Both the position numbers and the translations under genes were made by a program. This document shows, piece by piece, positions 18,824-28,874 of a DNA stretch of 64,000 nt; position 1 is the first letter of the stretch, and each line of letters begins with the position of its first letter. The DNA comes from Paratrimastix pyriformis (taxonomy: Eukaryota; Preaxostyla; Paratrimastigidae). The notes beneath the pieces were generated by a model, which searched no databases, was not told the DNA's origin, and saw nothing but the letters and a program-made list of their open reading frames with translations. Location of the stretch: NCBI GenBank assembly GCA_027972325.1, contig JAPMOS010000113.1:62001-126000 (forward strand), written 5' to 3'.

Positions 18824-20116
18824 TCTTTGATCTCTTCCCCACAGGCATGGATCATCTCTGCCGTCACTCCATCCGGGCCCGCCGCCTTACCATCGGGGAG
18901 CGCCCCAGGATTGTCTCAACATCATGCGTTGTGAGGGGGCCATGATCACCCTCCCTTCTTCCTGCGGCCTTCCTTCTGGCACCCGCCCCACCCTCGGGCC
19001 CACCGGCAACACCCTCCTTGCCAGGTCCGCCATGAAGTTCCTCCATCCATTCTTCACCGACTCCGGATCTGTGACCACTTTGTCCACCTTTCCCTCCACA
19101 TTCTTAGTTGCATACGACGTGACCGGCGCCACCCCGTCTGTCATGATGCCCTTATATATGCGCTTGCGCTTCCTTCCAACGCCCGATCCCTCTTCCTGTA
19201 GTGCACGCCTCTCATTTTGGCCAACTGCTTCTGCATTTCCCTCCTCAGGCTCGGGTCCCGCTCCGCCATCGCCATCCGTCTCAGCTTCTTCATGCGATGG
19301 GGCTCATAATCCCTGTCTGTGTTGGCCACGTCCCGGAACCCAAACACCTTCCCCGCCGTCTCCGCAGGATCCCACTCATCTGCTCGAACGATGGGTCCGC
19401 CCCTTCTCCATCGCCTTCCGAAGCAATTCCGCCACTTTCTCCCGGTACGTGCGCATCTTCCCACCATCCCTTCATACTCATCCTTCCTCTTCTCCCGCAG
19501 CAACGCATCCAGGTCCGACTTGGACGGGCAGATGGCCACCTTCCTCCGCAGCGTTCCCGCCCATGCCGGCAACATGTTCCTCAAGTCAGTGACAACCATG
19601 TGATGGTCTGTGACTTCCTGCCATTGAACCTCCTCATTTCTCCACACCCACATATTGTCCAGCAATCGTGCCATCGTCCCCTGCGTTGCCAAGCAAAGGT
19701 CCAGCCTGGCCTCCCCTTTCTTCCCCCCTTGCTTGCCCTCCTCCTCCACCTCCCCCTTCCCTCCTTTCTTCTTGTTGCGCACGAATGTGATCTCGTTCTG
19801 CTTACCCACCATCTTCGCCGTGTCATACAGACCCAGCATCTCCTGCTCACCAACCTCCTTGGCCCAGCTATTCGCGTCCGTGTACACCACCACGCCCCTC
19901 CCCTCAGCTGCTCCCTCCGCCATGCACTCTTCCAACCTCCTGATAATGACATTCCTTACCCTCACCTTGTCCTCTCCCTCCCCAGTTGGGTAGTACAGAT
20001 TTTTGAGCCTCAGGTTGGTCTTCCCCTCCGACCAATCGAGAAACATCAAGTAGCCAGGGATCACCTCCCTGACCTTGCGCACTGCTATCTGTAAGGTCCG
20101 CCTATACCCAATCATC
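18824..20116 (-). CDS. LINE A APE endonuclease, second part, and linker to reverse transcriptase
   Basis: It begins VMIGYRRTLQIAV at the Polinton-like junction, then VVVYTDANSW (in place of the GDFN motif), ARLDLCLAT (the S/RxDhhh motif) and VTDHHMVVTDL (the terminal D-H motif). These are three of the conserved blocks of apurinic-type LINE endonucleases, which nick target DNA. The first block (QET) lies at 46.9 kb. The linker (LRREMQKQLAKMRGVHYRKR and following) leads into the reverse transcriptase, with frame changes near 18.9-19.1 kb. Confidence 0.85.
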
Positions 20117-20128
20117 ACCCCAGTAAGT

Positions 20129-20552
20129 AAAGGAGACCCCGTACATAAAACTTTCTATGATGGGAAGAGGTCATGGAGTGATGGTTATTAAGAAAAGTGC
20201 CATCATAAATGGGCTGACCTGCACCTGCCCATCATAAAAACTTCGTCATTTTATGAAAATCCTCGTCGGGATTTGTGACGTGAAATTTTCCATCCACTGG
20301 TAGGCGTAGGGTGGGAAAAGGGAGAGTGAGACGTATGGGGATACATGAAATTGATTTCCTAACATGAATTCAATTTTATTTCCTTCATTTTATGTCCTCT
20401 CCTTATGTTATTCATCTTCTGACTTCTTCTCTCTGTCTTCTAACGAATAGGATCCGAAGTTGGGGAGAAGACGCAGTCTTCACACTCAAACTTTGTTCTC
20501 GTCATATTCTGATCTCTCCTTTTTATTCTTTTTATTTCTTTCATCTTATGAC
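20129..20552. repeat. Left terminal inverted repeat of the Polinton-like element
   Basis: 424 bp from AAAGGAGACCCCGTACATAA to CATCTTATGAC. It looks identical to the complement of 46385-46808. It contains short inner repeats of CCATCATA/TATGATGG and no gene. Confidence 0.92.
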
Positions 20553-20584
20553 GTAAAGTTCCAATTATTTAGAGAAAATAAGTT

Positions 20585-21122
20585 CTATCCCATGTAAGTT
20601 AAATCTTCTGACTTATTTCCGACCATGTATTGTCCAGTGAAAGGGTTTCGATAGCCATGTGTGATGCCGATCTTTGGACCGTGAATCTTCATATCACCTA
20701 TGACCTTGCGGATCGCGCCAGGTAATTCGGCGACACCATCAACAATTTCGGCCCCTATTCCGTCACCGACCATCATCGTATCTTTTATTGGTCTTTTGTA
20801 ATATTCACGTGGATGTTTTTTAATATTGCGTCAACCTGTGGTTTTAAGAAGCGAATATATCTATCTTCCGGAATATCTTCGACTGAACCATCTGTTTTGA
20901 CTAATTGAACAACCGAATTACCATCGTCGTCAATATAAGTCATAGGCTGGCCATTTAAAACGACATCGGAGAAATCGTAGTCTTTTAGACTGCCCCCGGA
21001 GTGTCGCGCTTTCCTGATACCACGAGAAGGACCTTTCACAATTCGAAACACAGTTTTATTATATTTTGACCAACACGCCCTAAAGAACGATTTTGTTTGG
21101 TATCTTTGTAAGTTCCAGACAT
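20585..21122 (-). CDS. Unknown small virion-type gene(s), fossil
   Basis: The start at 21122 reads MSGTYKDTKQNRSLGRVGQN. Further open stretches encode SLKDYDFSDVVLNGQPMTYI, IRFLKPQVDAILKNIH and GDGIGAEIVDGVAELPGAIR. Whether this is one gene or two is unclear. It looks broken. It is the outermost minus-strand gene, next to the left terminal repeat. No family recognised. Confidence 0.45.
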
Positions 21123-21219
21123 AATGATTTTCTCTGCTTGAGCACCATTTTTAAAGTGATAATAGGCATTAATATATAATTATAGAAGAAAATAATTATA
21201 TATTCGTATATTTATCGCA

Positions 21220-21354
21220 TTGTTAAGAAAGATGGTAAGGGAGTTCCCGGGAGCATGAGACCACGACCTAAACGTAATATTTTATGAATTGTAGAGCGAC
21301 GTTTGTAGTTCCTGAAGTTTTATGGGTTTTTCTTGTGAGTTTTTTACCAGGCAT
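21220..21354 (-). CDS. Very small basic protein, fossil
   Basis: An ATG at 21354 lies three bases after a TATATAGA box. The start MPGKKLTRKTHKTSG is strongly basic, and basic residues continue beyond. Small basic packaging proteins are common in Polinton-like viruses and adenoviruses (pX-like), but this is only a suggestion. Looks broken. Confidence 0.35.
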
Positions 21355-21403
21355 TCTATATAATATAATGATGAGAAAATATTTAATTATTTTAAATTTT
21401 ATT

Positions 21404-22537
21404 TTAGTCCTTACCGAATTCTTCTGTTGCTGACCCAGTGCTACCATTGAATGTGGTCACACCATCAAAAGCAGCAAGCATCCAAATAACATGTTGTGGT
21501 TGTTCTGGGGCACCCTCAGCAGCTGGTTTCAGAATTGTGTGAATATTGATTGCACATTCATGGTTATTTAATTCAGGAAGACCACACAATTCTTTCGAAC
21601 CTTAAACCATTAAGTTTTCATGTGAACGATCATTGGATTAAATCGTGAATGCACAATATTTAAAATGGAGTGGGATCGTCTGGATAGCTGTTCCTGCAGT
21701 AATGTTGAAGGTATCATCAGCGGATAGCTTACGAGGATTGTTCTGTGAATAGTGTATTTTGGATAGGCAATGCTGAATCCTGTTAAATTTTTTGCTGATT
21801 TCTTCACCTAAAAGGTAGTGTGGAGTGACTTGTGGAAGAAGGATTTTCATTTGTGACACTTCGATATTGATTTTATTATTATCAGTAATACCATTGCCGC
21901 AATAAAAGACTGAAGAATTAGGTGCCCGTTCAAATTGAATATTGACTGTAGTTCCTGGAAGATACGCTCCATTGCCAGACAAAATAGGGATTCCAAGAGG
22001 AATCATGAAAGCCTTAGTGACAGATGTTCCTGCAATGAATGCGTGTCGAAGATCTTCCATAGAACCGTCATCCTCAGCAAGATCTGGGTAAAGTCCCTGT
22101 ATTCCAGAATTCATTAGGACATCTCTTGTTTTAGTCAAGATGTCAACCATATAGTTTGTCATACCGTAGTCTTGGATAATTGATTCAATTGTATTATTTA
22201 TTTTTGTCGTGACTTTTCCGAAAATTCTTCGAATATCGGAGCAAATATTGATAGTGGCCTTTTCAGATGAAGTTGTGCAAGTAAATTTGAGGATAAGGTA
22301 AATGATAGCGTCCTTCCATACAGCAAGAGCCCCTGATTTTGGATACACATAAGAAAATGATGCAGTAGTGCCAGAACCAGGAACCAAAGCATCTGTCGGA
22401 TTACCTGAATCTTCTTTGATTTCTTTAACCTCGTATGATTTTGTTGAATTATCGTTGAGAATTGGTTGTGAAATTTGGTAGGAAAGATCTTGGAAGCCAG
22501 CACTTAGAATTGCGTTAGTAACTTGATCAGTAGACAT
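21404..22537 (-). CDS. Candidate major capsid protein
   Basis: Features typical of double-jelly-roll capsid proteins of Polintons and virophages: an early WKDAIIYLILKFTC strand, then IRRIFGKVTTKINNTIES, a central AFMIPLGIPILSGNGAYLPG segment (the 'IPL ... LPG' signature) and NIQFERAPNSSVFYC. A later segment reads QHVIWMLAAFDGVTTFNG. The start at 22537 follows a TATATATTA box. The whole region is shorter than the usual 500-600 residues and looks broken, probably once. It would form the capsid hexons. The call rests on motif pattern, not on a database match. Confidence 0.55.
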
Positions 22538-22618
22538 TAATATATATTAGATTAACAAAAATTTATTATAATATTTCAAAACTATAATAAATAATTCAAT
22601 TATACGTATGTTTCTATG

Positions 22619-23299
22619 TTAAAATTCTTTCAGCCCGCGTCCCCTAGTTCGACGCTTACGAGTCTTCTTCTTTCCATTCCCTACTTTTCTATGTCGGATC
22701 ACGGCTTGACTGATAGGAATGAAACCATTGCCTGTTAATAACGTCGCTCTACCATTAGACACTGCCTCAATGTCAGATTTGGCGCGATCTTGAGCTGCTC
22801 TGTTTGAGATTTGTTGTTGTTCTTGGTTATCTTCATGAGCTGAAATAAGTTGTTGTCTGATGATTTCTGATTTTGTTTTCCTCGAGAGATTTTTGCTGTC
22901 GTTCAGCTTCACGTATTTCTTTATCTTTTGGGCGAGTTCACTGATTTTTGAGAGCATCAGTTGTAAGAGCGGTTCCCTCTTGGAACAGATCATGAGGATC
23001 ACCTTTTTCTTTTGTATGACTCGTATACTTTTTGCCGAAGTTCACGGCTTTTGGAATTACCTCTTTGCTGCAGCAATGATGGACTCACTACGAGGTTTGA
23101 ACCAATTCCATACGTTCTTAAGGATGTCAGTGAACCCATTGCCTTGAATATACACAGGGTCGGTAATTTGAATGCCATTATTCACAATGTCATATAATAA
23201 TGGAGCAGGAACGCCGACTTTGCTATTAATTTGATTTGATATCAGAATTTCGCCGAGTGTAGGAGGATTGTAAATCGTGCAATAGCGCAATCTATACAT
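22619..23299 (-). CDS. Unknown virion-associated gene with basic C-terminus, fossil
   Basis: Begins MYRLRYCTIYNPPTLGEILI at 23299 after a TATATAG box, includes GNGFTDILKNVWNWFKPRSE (an amphipathic helix), and a later part ends in KKKTRKRRTRGRGLKEF, which is strongly basic. It lies between the capsid and penton candidates. Minor capsid or membrane-active packaging proteins occupy similar positions in Polintons and adenoviruses. Looks broken about once. Function is inferred only from position and charge. Confidence 0.4.
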
Positions 23300-23386
23300 A
23301 ACTATATACTATTACACGAGAAAAAAATTTCGATTAATTAAGTTATTATGGGAAAGATTGGACGATACTTGAGTAAGTTTCTCTAG

Positions 23387-23617
23387 TTATAATTTCCATA
23401 GTGACCATCTTATTGAGGATAGATTTAAGTTTTTTTCGACTTTGGAGATCGTTGGGATTTTCCATAACTTTGCCTGAAGATCATCAGCTTCTTGTAATAA
23501 TTCTGATTCGGAAGGTTCAGGTTGCTTTGGTTTTCTCCGTGCGAGAGTTTTATTGCGTCGTAACACATCATCAGCAATTTTGAGACTTTGAGAAATAATG
23601 TTTTGATCAGATTCCAT
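23387..23617 (-). CDS. Unknown 76-residue protein
   Basis: Starts MESDQNIISQSLKIADDVLR at 23617, with a short TATAGATA box directly upstream. Charged and helical, with KPKQPEPSESELLQEADDL. It meets the stop of the penton-like gene. No family recognised. Confidence 0.5.
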   Translation of the reverse strand: MESDQNIISQSLKIADDVLRRNKTLARRKPKQPEPSESELLQEADDLQAKLWKIPTISKVEKNLNLSSIRWSLWKL

Positions 23618-24429
23618 TATCTATAATTATAGATTTCGAAAATTATTTTTACAGAATTAAATATGGCTTCAACAATTTCCAACTGTAAGGTGATTGGTTC
23701 GTTCAGGTCAGATAAGATATTATTATTATGATCAGTAAACTGGATTTGAATTTCTTGGATTAATTTAGAATTAAGACGACAATTAGTCAGATGAAGAGGT
23801 TCGATCGCCATTTGGTATCCAGGTGGGACATTCATTTGGAAAGTATAAAGTGTATTACTTTTATCACCATTGAGATAGCTTGAACTTACCAAGTTTGTTT
23901 TAATAAATATTGCATCAACATCAGTGATATTGATTATGTGTTGCGATATAGTGGATGTATCATAAATAGCGTGATCAAAACCGAGAATATCCGGGAAGTC
24001 AGATAAAGAAAAATCAACTTTCCATCCGTTTTTAATCCGTAACAAACAATGTAATGTGCTCATATTAGCTTCAAATTCGATGGGCATACTGACATCGCCA
24101 GTGACATTATTTGTGATCAGGTCACCTGATTTTTGGAATTGAGCGAAGAGGAAACTGTTTAAATTATCAATATTATAAGCACCATCTGGAATGACAAAAT
24201 TGGGATACCATTCAAATCCATTCCATACACGGAAGATTGTATTATTAGCGGAAGCTTTGATATTTTTGATGGTATTCCAGATGGTGCCTTTGACGAGACG
24301 AATTAGGTAATTTTTATTCGGGTTCAAATAGATGGGTTCAGTATATTGTATGCGAAAATCGCTATTCGTGCCAGACTTACCATTCAGAACTTCAGAATTA
24401 ATAAATATTTGTAAACCATTAGCGGACAT
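23617..24429 (-). CDS. Penton-like minor capsid protein
   Basis: 270 residues, open throughout. N-terminal GLQIFINSEVLNGKSGTNSD and YLNPNKNYLIRLVKGTIWNT, then VIPDGAYNIDNLNSFLFAQF and DIGF-like DILGFDHAIY. The 'NKNY...L' and 'IPDGAYNI..LN' signatures are shared with penton-base homologues of Polintons and related viruses, which sit at capsid vertices as pentamers. The ATG at 24429 is preceded by TATATAGATTGAA. Length suits a single jelly-roll minor capsid protein of 250-300 residues. Confidence 0.65.
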   Translation of the reverse strand: MSANGLQIFINSEVLNGKSGTNSDFRIQYTEPIYLNPNKNYLIRLVKGTIWNTIKNIKASANNTIFRVWNGFEWYPNFVIPDGAYNIDNLNSFLFAQFQKSGDLITNNVTGDVSMPIEFEANMSTLHCLLRIKNGWKVDFSLSDFPDILGFDHAIYDTSTISQHIINITDVDAIFIKTNLVSSSYLNGDKSNTLYTFQMNVPPGYQMAIEPLHLTNCRLNSKLIQEIQIQFTDHNNNILSDLNEPITLQLEIVEAIFNSVKIIFEIYNYR

Positions 24430-24439
24430 TTCAATCTAT

Positions 24440-26163
24440 ATATTTTGGTGAGAGTGAGTCGACAGCCTCCGTCTTCGGCAGTCTAGGTGCTATATCTCCT
24501 TGTTCTTCATGATAAACACCACACAATGCAGAAAAGTCACAAGTCAAACCCAGGTGAAAGCACTTGGAAACATCTCAAAAAAAGTGTCCTGGGTGGAGAA
24601 CCGGTCAGGATGGACATGGGTCGACCGGTGGTCGATAGGGTTGGTTCGACCGAAAAAAAAAAAACCAATCCTAAAATTAAAATCGTATGGTCACGACGGG
24701 CAGCGTGTCCAATACGCGTCCATAAATCACAACAAAAATCGGAGAGAGAGGTCAAAGGGAGCCAAGAACATCGGGCGAAAAGAAAAAATTTAACACGCAT
24801 CGGAAGGGGTGAGATTCGGGGTTAACGGCCCGAGATTCGGCAAATCTCCGATCTCCGAAAACCGTTAAGGTAATTGCGGGCCAACGGTCCATGATCGAAC
24901 CGTGAAGTGACCCCGATTTGGGCTCCGGAAGGGGTCCCAAGAGAGGGTAAAAAAGCACGGATGTCGAAATCACAACAGAGCAAAAGTTGAAAAAATGAGA
25001 TCTGAAATTTCCCGCCCAATTCCAGTACTTAAGGGGGCGCCCCGGACCAGCACAGTGCCTTCGTTTTTTCGTGGTGAACACCCGTTTTTTCAAGGACTAC
25101 CGACCGAACAACAACGAAACTCTACTCCAATGGCCTCTACTCATCGACTTCAAGACCCTCCGATGCCCAAGATCAACATCAAGGTTCCAACTCCTGGGAC
25201 ACCCAATCCGACCCCCAACGGCTCTTCGAGTGGCTCTTCGAGTGCCGTTTCGGCGGGAAGGGGCACTCGCGGCCCGGGCTCGACCTTCTTGGACCGGCTG
25301 ATGGTTACGGATGCCCGCGTGTCAGGGGCGGCTCCCGGTGGCCCGGCAAGCCCGGCGCAGGCCCTACAGGCGGCTGCGGCTGTCCACAAGGCTGCTTCCG
25401 CCGCGCAGGCCGCGTCCGGCCTGGCCACCGCGACCGCTCCGCTACCATCCCAGGACCTCGCCGACGACGGTGCCGCCCAGAGCGGGCCCGAGGGGACCGT
25501 CCCGCTGCCCCCCGCGCCCCCTGTGCCCACCCCGGCCCTGCAGATTCACTCTGCCGTCACCCCCCAGCCCCAGGAAGGCCTCGACCTCTACATCCGGCGC
25601 GTGATGGAGGCCTCGCTGGGGGACTTTCTCGAGCAGCAGCGGGCCTTGCTCGTGGCCGCAGCTGCTGCCTCCGCGGCCTTGCCTCCCGCCCAGGAGGCCG
25701 GCCTTGCTGCCCGCGGTGCTGCTGGTGCCCCCCCGGGTGCCGGTGGTGCCGCCGCCGTGCCGGCCGCGGATGAGCCTGCTCCGCTCTCGTTTTTTCGGCC
25801 CGACCAGGCCACTGCAACCAACGTTCCGTCCAACCAAGTCCCAGCCGCCGCAGCCTTCCGGCGGCTCGCCCGGGCTGCTCCCGGTCCCTTTCCGGGGGAG
25901 GCCGACCCGCCCAGCGGCGACGATGATGCCGCCGGCGCCGAGGGCGAATTTGCGGACGAGGACGACGCTGCCGCCGCCGGCGACGAGGATGAGCTCCGGC
26001 ACGCAGCCGACCCGCAGCAGCAGCCTGGCGACCGCGAGGCCTCTGACAGGCTCGCACTGGAGCGCGCCCGGGCATTTGTCCGGGGCGTTGCCGTGCCCAG
26101 CGACTTTCCCCAGCTCGGCTCCGTCACGGGCCTTGCCCGCGAGTCCAGGGCTGAATTCCGCTT
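24440..26163 (+). mobile_element. GC-rich insert inside the Polinton-like element
   Basis: Base composition jumps from AT-rich to GC-rich at about 24.44 kb and back at 26.16 kb, exactly between two viral genes. About 690 bp of non-coding sequence with a poly-A tract precedes an ATG at 25131, followed by a 350-residue open frame rich in Ala, Pro and Gly (STFLDRLMVTDARV, GLDLYIRRVMEASLGDFLEQ, then acidic repeats). The frame ends only after crossing into viral DNA, so the insert is truncated at its 3' side. The layout suggests the 5' end and Gag-like start of a retroelement, possibly DIRS/Ngaro-like. No terminal repeats seen. Confidence 0.55.
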
Positions 26164-26178
26164 TTTTATAGAAAAAAA

Positions 26179-27438
26179 TTAGCGAATTAAATGAAATGCT
26201 TTTACCATGCGTTTATGTTGTGGTTTCGTGATTTTTCTATTTTTTAAGAGGAAATCTAAGATGTCGTATAATTCACCTTTAATTTCAGGACTGTTATTAC
26301 CTGACTGAATTTCCCCGATGAGGACTTTCATCCTGGAAGAAATATCTTTGAAAGAAGAAATTAATACGCCGAAACCTTGAGTTTGTTTTTTCATATGATC
26401 ATTGAAAATACGTTGAATTTCCCTAACATCGTTAGCCTCAAGCCGAAAACCTTTCCGCTCATTTGTATGTAAAATCTCATTGATTGGACGCATATATGTA
26501 TCAATATAATCACCGATCGACTGATGGGCTCTCGCTGCCCGCTCTTGAATGGAACCATTTCGTGGATCTACAAAATGTTCAATTATCCAATTTCTGAGAA
26601 CTGGATCATCCATCATGATATTGAATCGAGTCCGATATTCATGGGGTTTGTTTTTTTGTATTCGAACATCATTGAAACGTCGAGCGATATCAGTGAGTTT
26701 TGAATGTGTTTCATCGAACAGTTTCTTTCCAGATTCGGCAGCTAGTGCTTTTTCCATACTTAATATATCATTCCGTCTTTTTTTAGCTTTATCCATTTCG
26801 ATTGCCCTTTCTAGTTCTTCTTCTTCCTTTTCACTATCAACCACTAACTGACCTTCCTGTTGCAAGACATGTGATGGAATTTCTTCAGGTTGATAATCGG
26901 GCGGTAAAACATCAATCGGTTTAGAATATTTTGGTGGAGGAGGAATCTGTGGTTCATATCTTGATTTTTCAACATCCTCGATATATGCACCTACTTGATC
27001 TTGTAAATCTTTTTCATTCTGTTTCTCGATCTTCTTTTGTTTCTCAAACAACTTTCGTCTTATTAGTTCTAATTTCTTTGAACCTAACACTTCTAACACT
27101 TCTGTTGGGTTTTTCCGCATGACATCCAGTAATGCATCATAATTGATGTTTTCTGGATCAAGAACTTCATCATCATTCTGATTTATCATATTCTTCAGCT
27201 TTTTTTGATCTTGACGGAACTTTTTATCATCGAGTTTCTTTTGATGATATGCCTCTTCGTTTTCTTTTCGTTCTTCCATCACATCCTGAAGCATCTTGAG
27301 TTTATGATACTCGATAGAAGGCTGATTTTGGTGTTTGTTTATGCCTTTCTTCTGATTTCCTTTAGTCTTTTTGGTCTGAATCTTAATATATTTTCCAGTT
27401 TTCACATTGGACTTGGTTTTTGGTTTGACATATAACAT
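26179..27438 (-). CDS. 419-residue charged coiled protein of the Polinton-like element
   Basis: Open throughout. The N-terminus is Lys-rich (MLYVKPKTKSNVKTGKYIKI), followed by long charged helices (KLELIRRKLFEKQKKIEKQN) and a Pro-rich hinge (PPPPKYSKPIDVLPPDYQPE). A more globular C-terminal half has RTRFNIMMDDPVLRNWIIEH and ends RKITKPQHKRMVKAFHLIR. The ATG at 27438 has an ATATATATAG box ten bases upstream. No family recognised. Size and position beside capsid genes suggest a structural or scaffold protein. Confidence 0.7.
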   Translation of the reverse strand: MLYVKPKTKSNVKTGKYIKIQTKKTKGNQKKGINKHQNQPSIEYHKLKMLQDVMEERKENEEAYHQKKLDDKKFRQDQKKLKNMINQNDDEVLDPENINYDALLDVMRKNPTEVLEVLGSKKLELIRRKLFEKQKKIEKQNEKDLQDQVGAYIEDVEKSRYEPQIPPPPKYSKPIDVLPPDYQPEEIPSHVLQQEGQLVVDSEKEEEELERAIEMDKAKKRRNDILSMEKALAAESGKKLFDETHSKLTDIARRFNDVRIQKNKPHEYRTRFNIMMDDPVLRNWIIEHFVDPRNGSIQERAARAHQSIGDYIDTYMRPINEILHTNERKGFRLEANDVREIQRIFNDHMKKQTQGFGVLISSFKDISSRMKVLIGEIQSGNNSPEIKGELYDILDFLLKNRKITKPQHKRMVKAFHLIR

Positions 27439-27449
27439 GGATTGACTAT

Positions 27450-28085
27450 ATATATATTAGTATAACAGAAATTTTTTATTTTTGACAGATTAAATGAATC
27501 TCACACAACCAGACTCATCAAAATGCTTAGTTAGACATAATCTGATGGGTTTCCATCAAGAAAACATGATTTTGAAGTTTGACATTTTTGACATGAAGAT
27601 ATCTAATGTTGACAGGCACATTCATTAACGATCAACAATCTTAGCTTTTTCACCAGAATTACTATAAATGTGCTCTAGTTCATGAAACGTTATAAACATT
27701 TATAAATATTTATAAATTCTGAAGAACTATTCCAAAAATACGATTTTCCTATAGGAATTTGGCGGAACTTAGAAAATTTCATCAAATTACTAAATTATTG
27801 ACCTAGCTCAGTAACTACACGAAATTGAGCTAAGCATCAACATAACACCTATAAACTAGTGCGTATGACACTTCAGAATATGTAATCATATCGAGGTGAA
27901 CATAACCCTGTCAAAAAGTAGCTATATCATGTCAAAACAAATTATGTCATTTTTTGACTGAAATCCCAAAAAATAAGAAAATAATGAAATCTTGTTCAGA
28001 ATTTCAATGAAAATCGGGACAAATGGTTCAAAATTCGAGTCAAAATATGGACAATGGTTCAAATTTTCACCAAAAATCTGGACAT
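27450..28085. other. AT-rich intergenic stretch in the Polinton-like element
   Basis: No gene seen. Near 28.01-28.10 kb a loose repeat of GGTTCAAA(A/T)TT and GGACA(A/T) occurs three times. It lies between the coiled-protein gene start and the ATPase stop and is the largest gene-free gap of the element, so a replication or packaging signal is possible. Confidence 0.4.
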
Positions 28086-28090
28086 TTTTT

Positions 28091-28819
28091 TCAAATTTCA
28101 TGGTCTTCAGAAACCCAAGATTCGTCAAAGTTTTTCCGATATTTTAATTGAGGATCACTTGTTTTGAGATCAACTAAGAAGAAATTAAAAGGTTCTTTCG
28201 TTGCAGAACGATACATGAGAAGGAGTTCATCTTTAGTTTTGTCGCCGGTAATTTCACTGAGAATTCTTGAATCCTTTTTTAACATTTTAAAAATACAAAA
28301 ATAATTGCTATTTCCGCGAATTTCGACGGGGATTTTAAAATAATATTGTGCCAAATATACACAACTACAATTCGCATGTCGACCACTTGTATAATATTCA
28401 ATGATTTCTTTTTGCTGTGGTTTTTTTTCGTTCATCATATCATCAAAGATCACAAGATTGCGATAATGTTGATCCAAGTTTTGGACTGGAATGACGTCGT
28501 TGATGAGTTTTCCAGTGAAAACCATTTGAAATGATTTTTTGCCAGTTCGTTTGCGTATGATGTCTTCCACATTGTGTAACATTTTAATGATATCCATATA
28601 GACATCATCTTCATCGTCCAAATGTTTAGAATAAATATAAAATCGATCATAAAGAATATCTTGCTGGATGATCATACTAGCCAGGAGATTTGTTTTGCCG
28701 CAACCTGAAGGACCAACAAGACAAGCCCGAAAAGTTCCCTGAAATGCGAGAGGATTAATATCATCGATGTCACGTTTTTGATCTTTATGAAAGAACTGTT
28801 TTGCATTAATGACCTGCAT
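28091..28819 (-). CDS. Genome-packaging ATPase (A32/FtsK-HerA type)
   Basis: 242 residues, open throughout. Walker A is CLVGPSGCGKTNLLASM (about residues 33-49). A hydrophobic strand ending in acidic residues, NLVIFDDMMNE, is Walker B, followed by SGRHANCSCVYLAQYYFKIP, the sensor region. This is the size and motif set of packaging ATPases of Polintons, virophages and other double-jelly-roll viruses, which pump DNA into capsids. The ATG at 28819 follows TATATACTATTCATTTC. It is divergent from the fibre-like gene starting at 28875, so the 56-bp gap holds two promoters. Confidence 0.85.
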   Translation of the reverse strand: MQVINAKQFFHKDQKRDIDDINPLAFQGTFRACLVGPSGCGKTNLLASMIIQQDILYDRFYIYSKHLDDEDDVYMDIIKMLHNVEDIIRKRTGKKSFQMVFTGKLINDVIPVQNLDQHYRNLVIFDDMMNEKKPQQKEIIEYYTSGRHANCSCVYLAQYYFKIPVEIRGNSNYFCIFKMLKKDSRILSEITGDKTKDELLLMYRSATKEPFNFFLVDLKTSDPQLKYRKNFDESWVSEDHEI

Positions 28820-28874
28820 GAAATGAATAGTATATATTAAGCTGATAAATTAATTTCTGTAGGTATATTATAAT

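Noticed and set aside
25150-26127. Three long minus-strand frames in the GC-rich insert
   Set aside because: GC-rich DNA keeps all frames open; the plus-strand frame has the better start context and a protein-like N-terminus.
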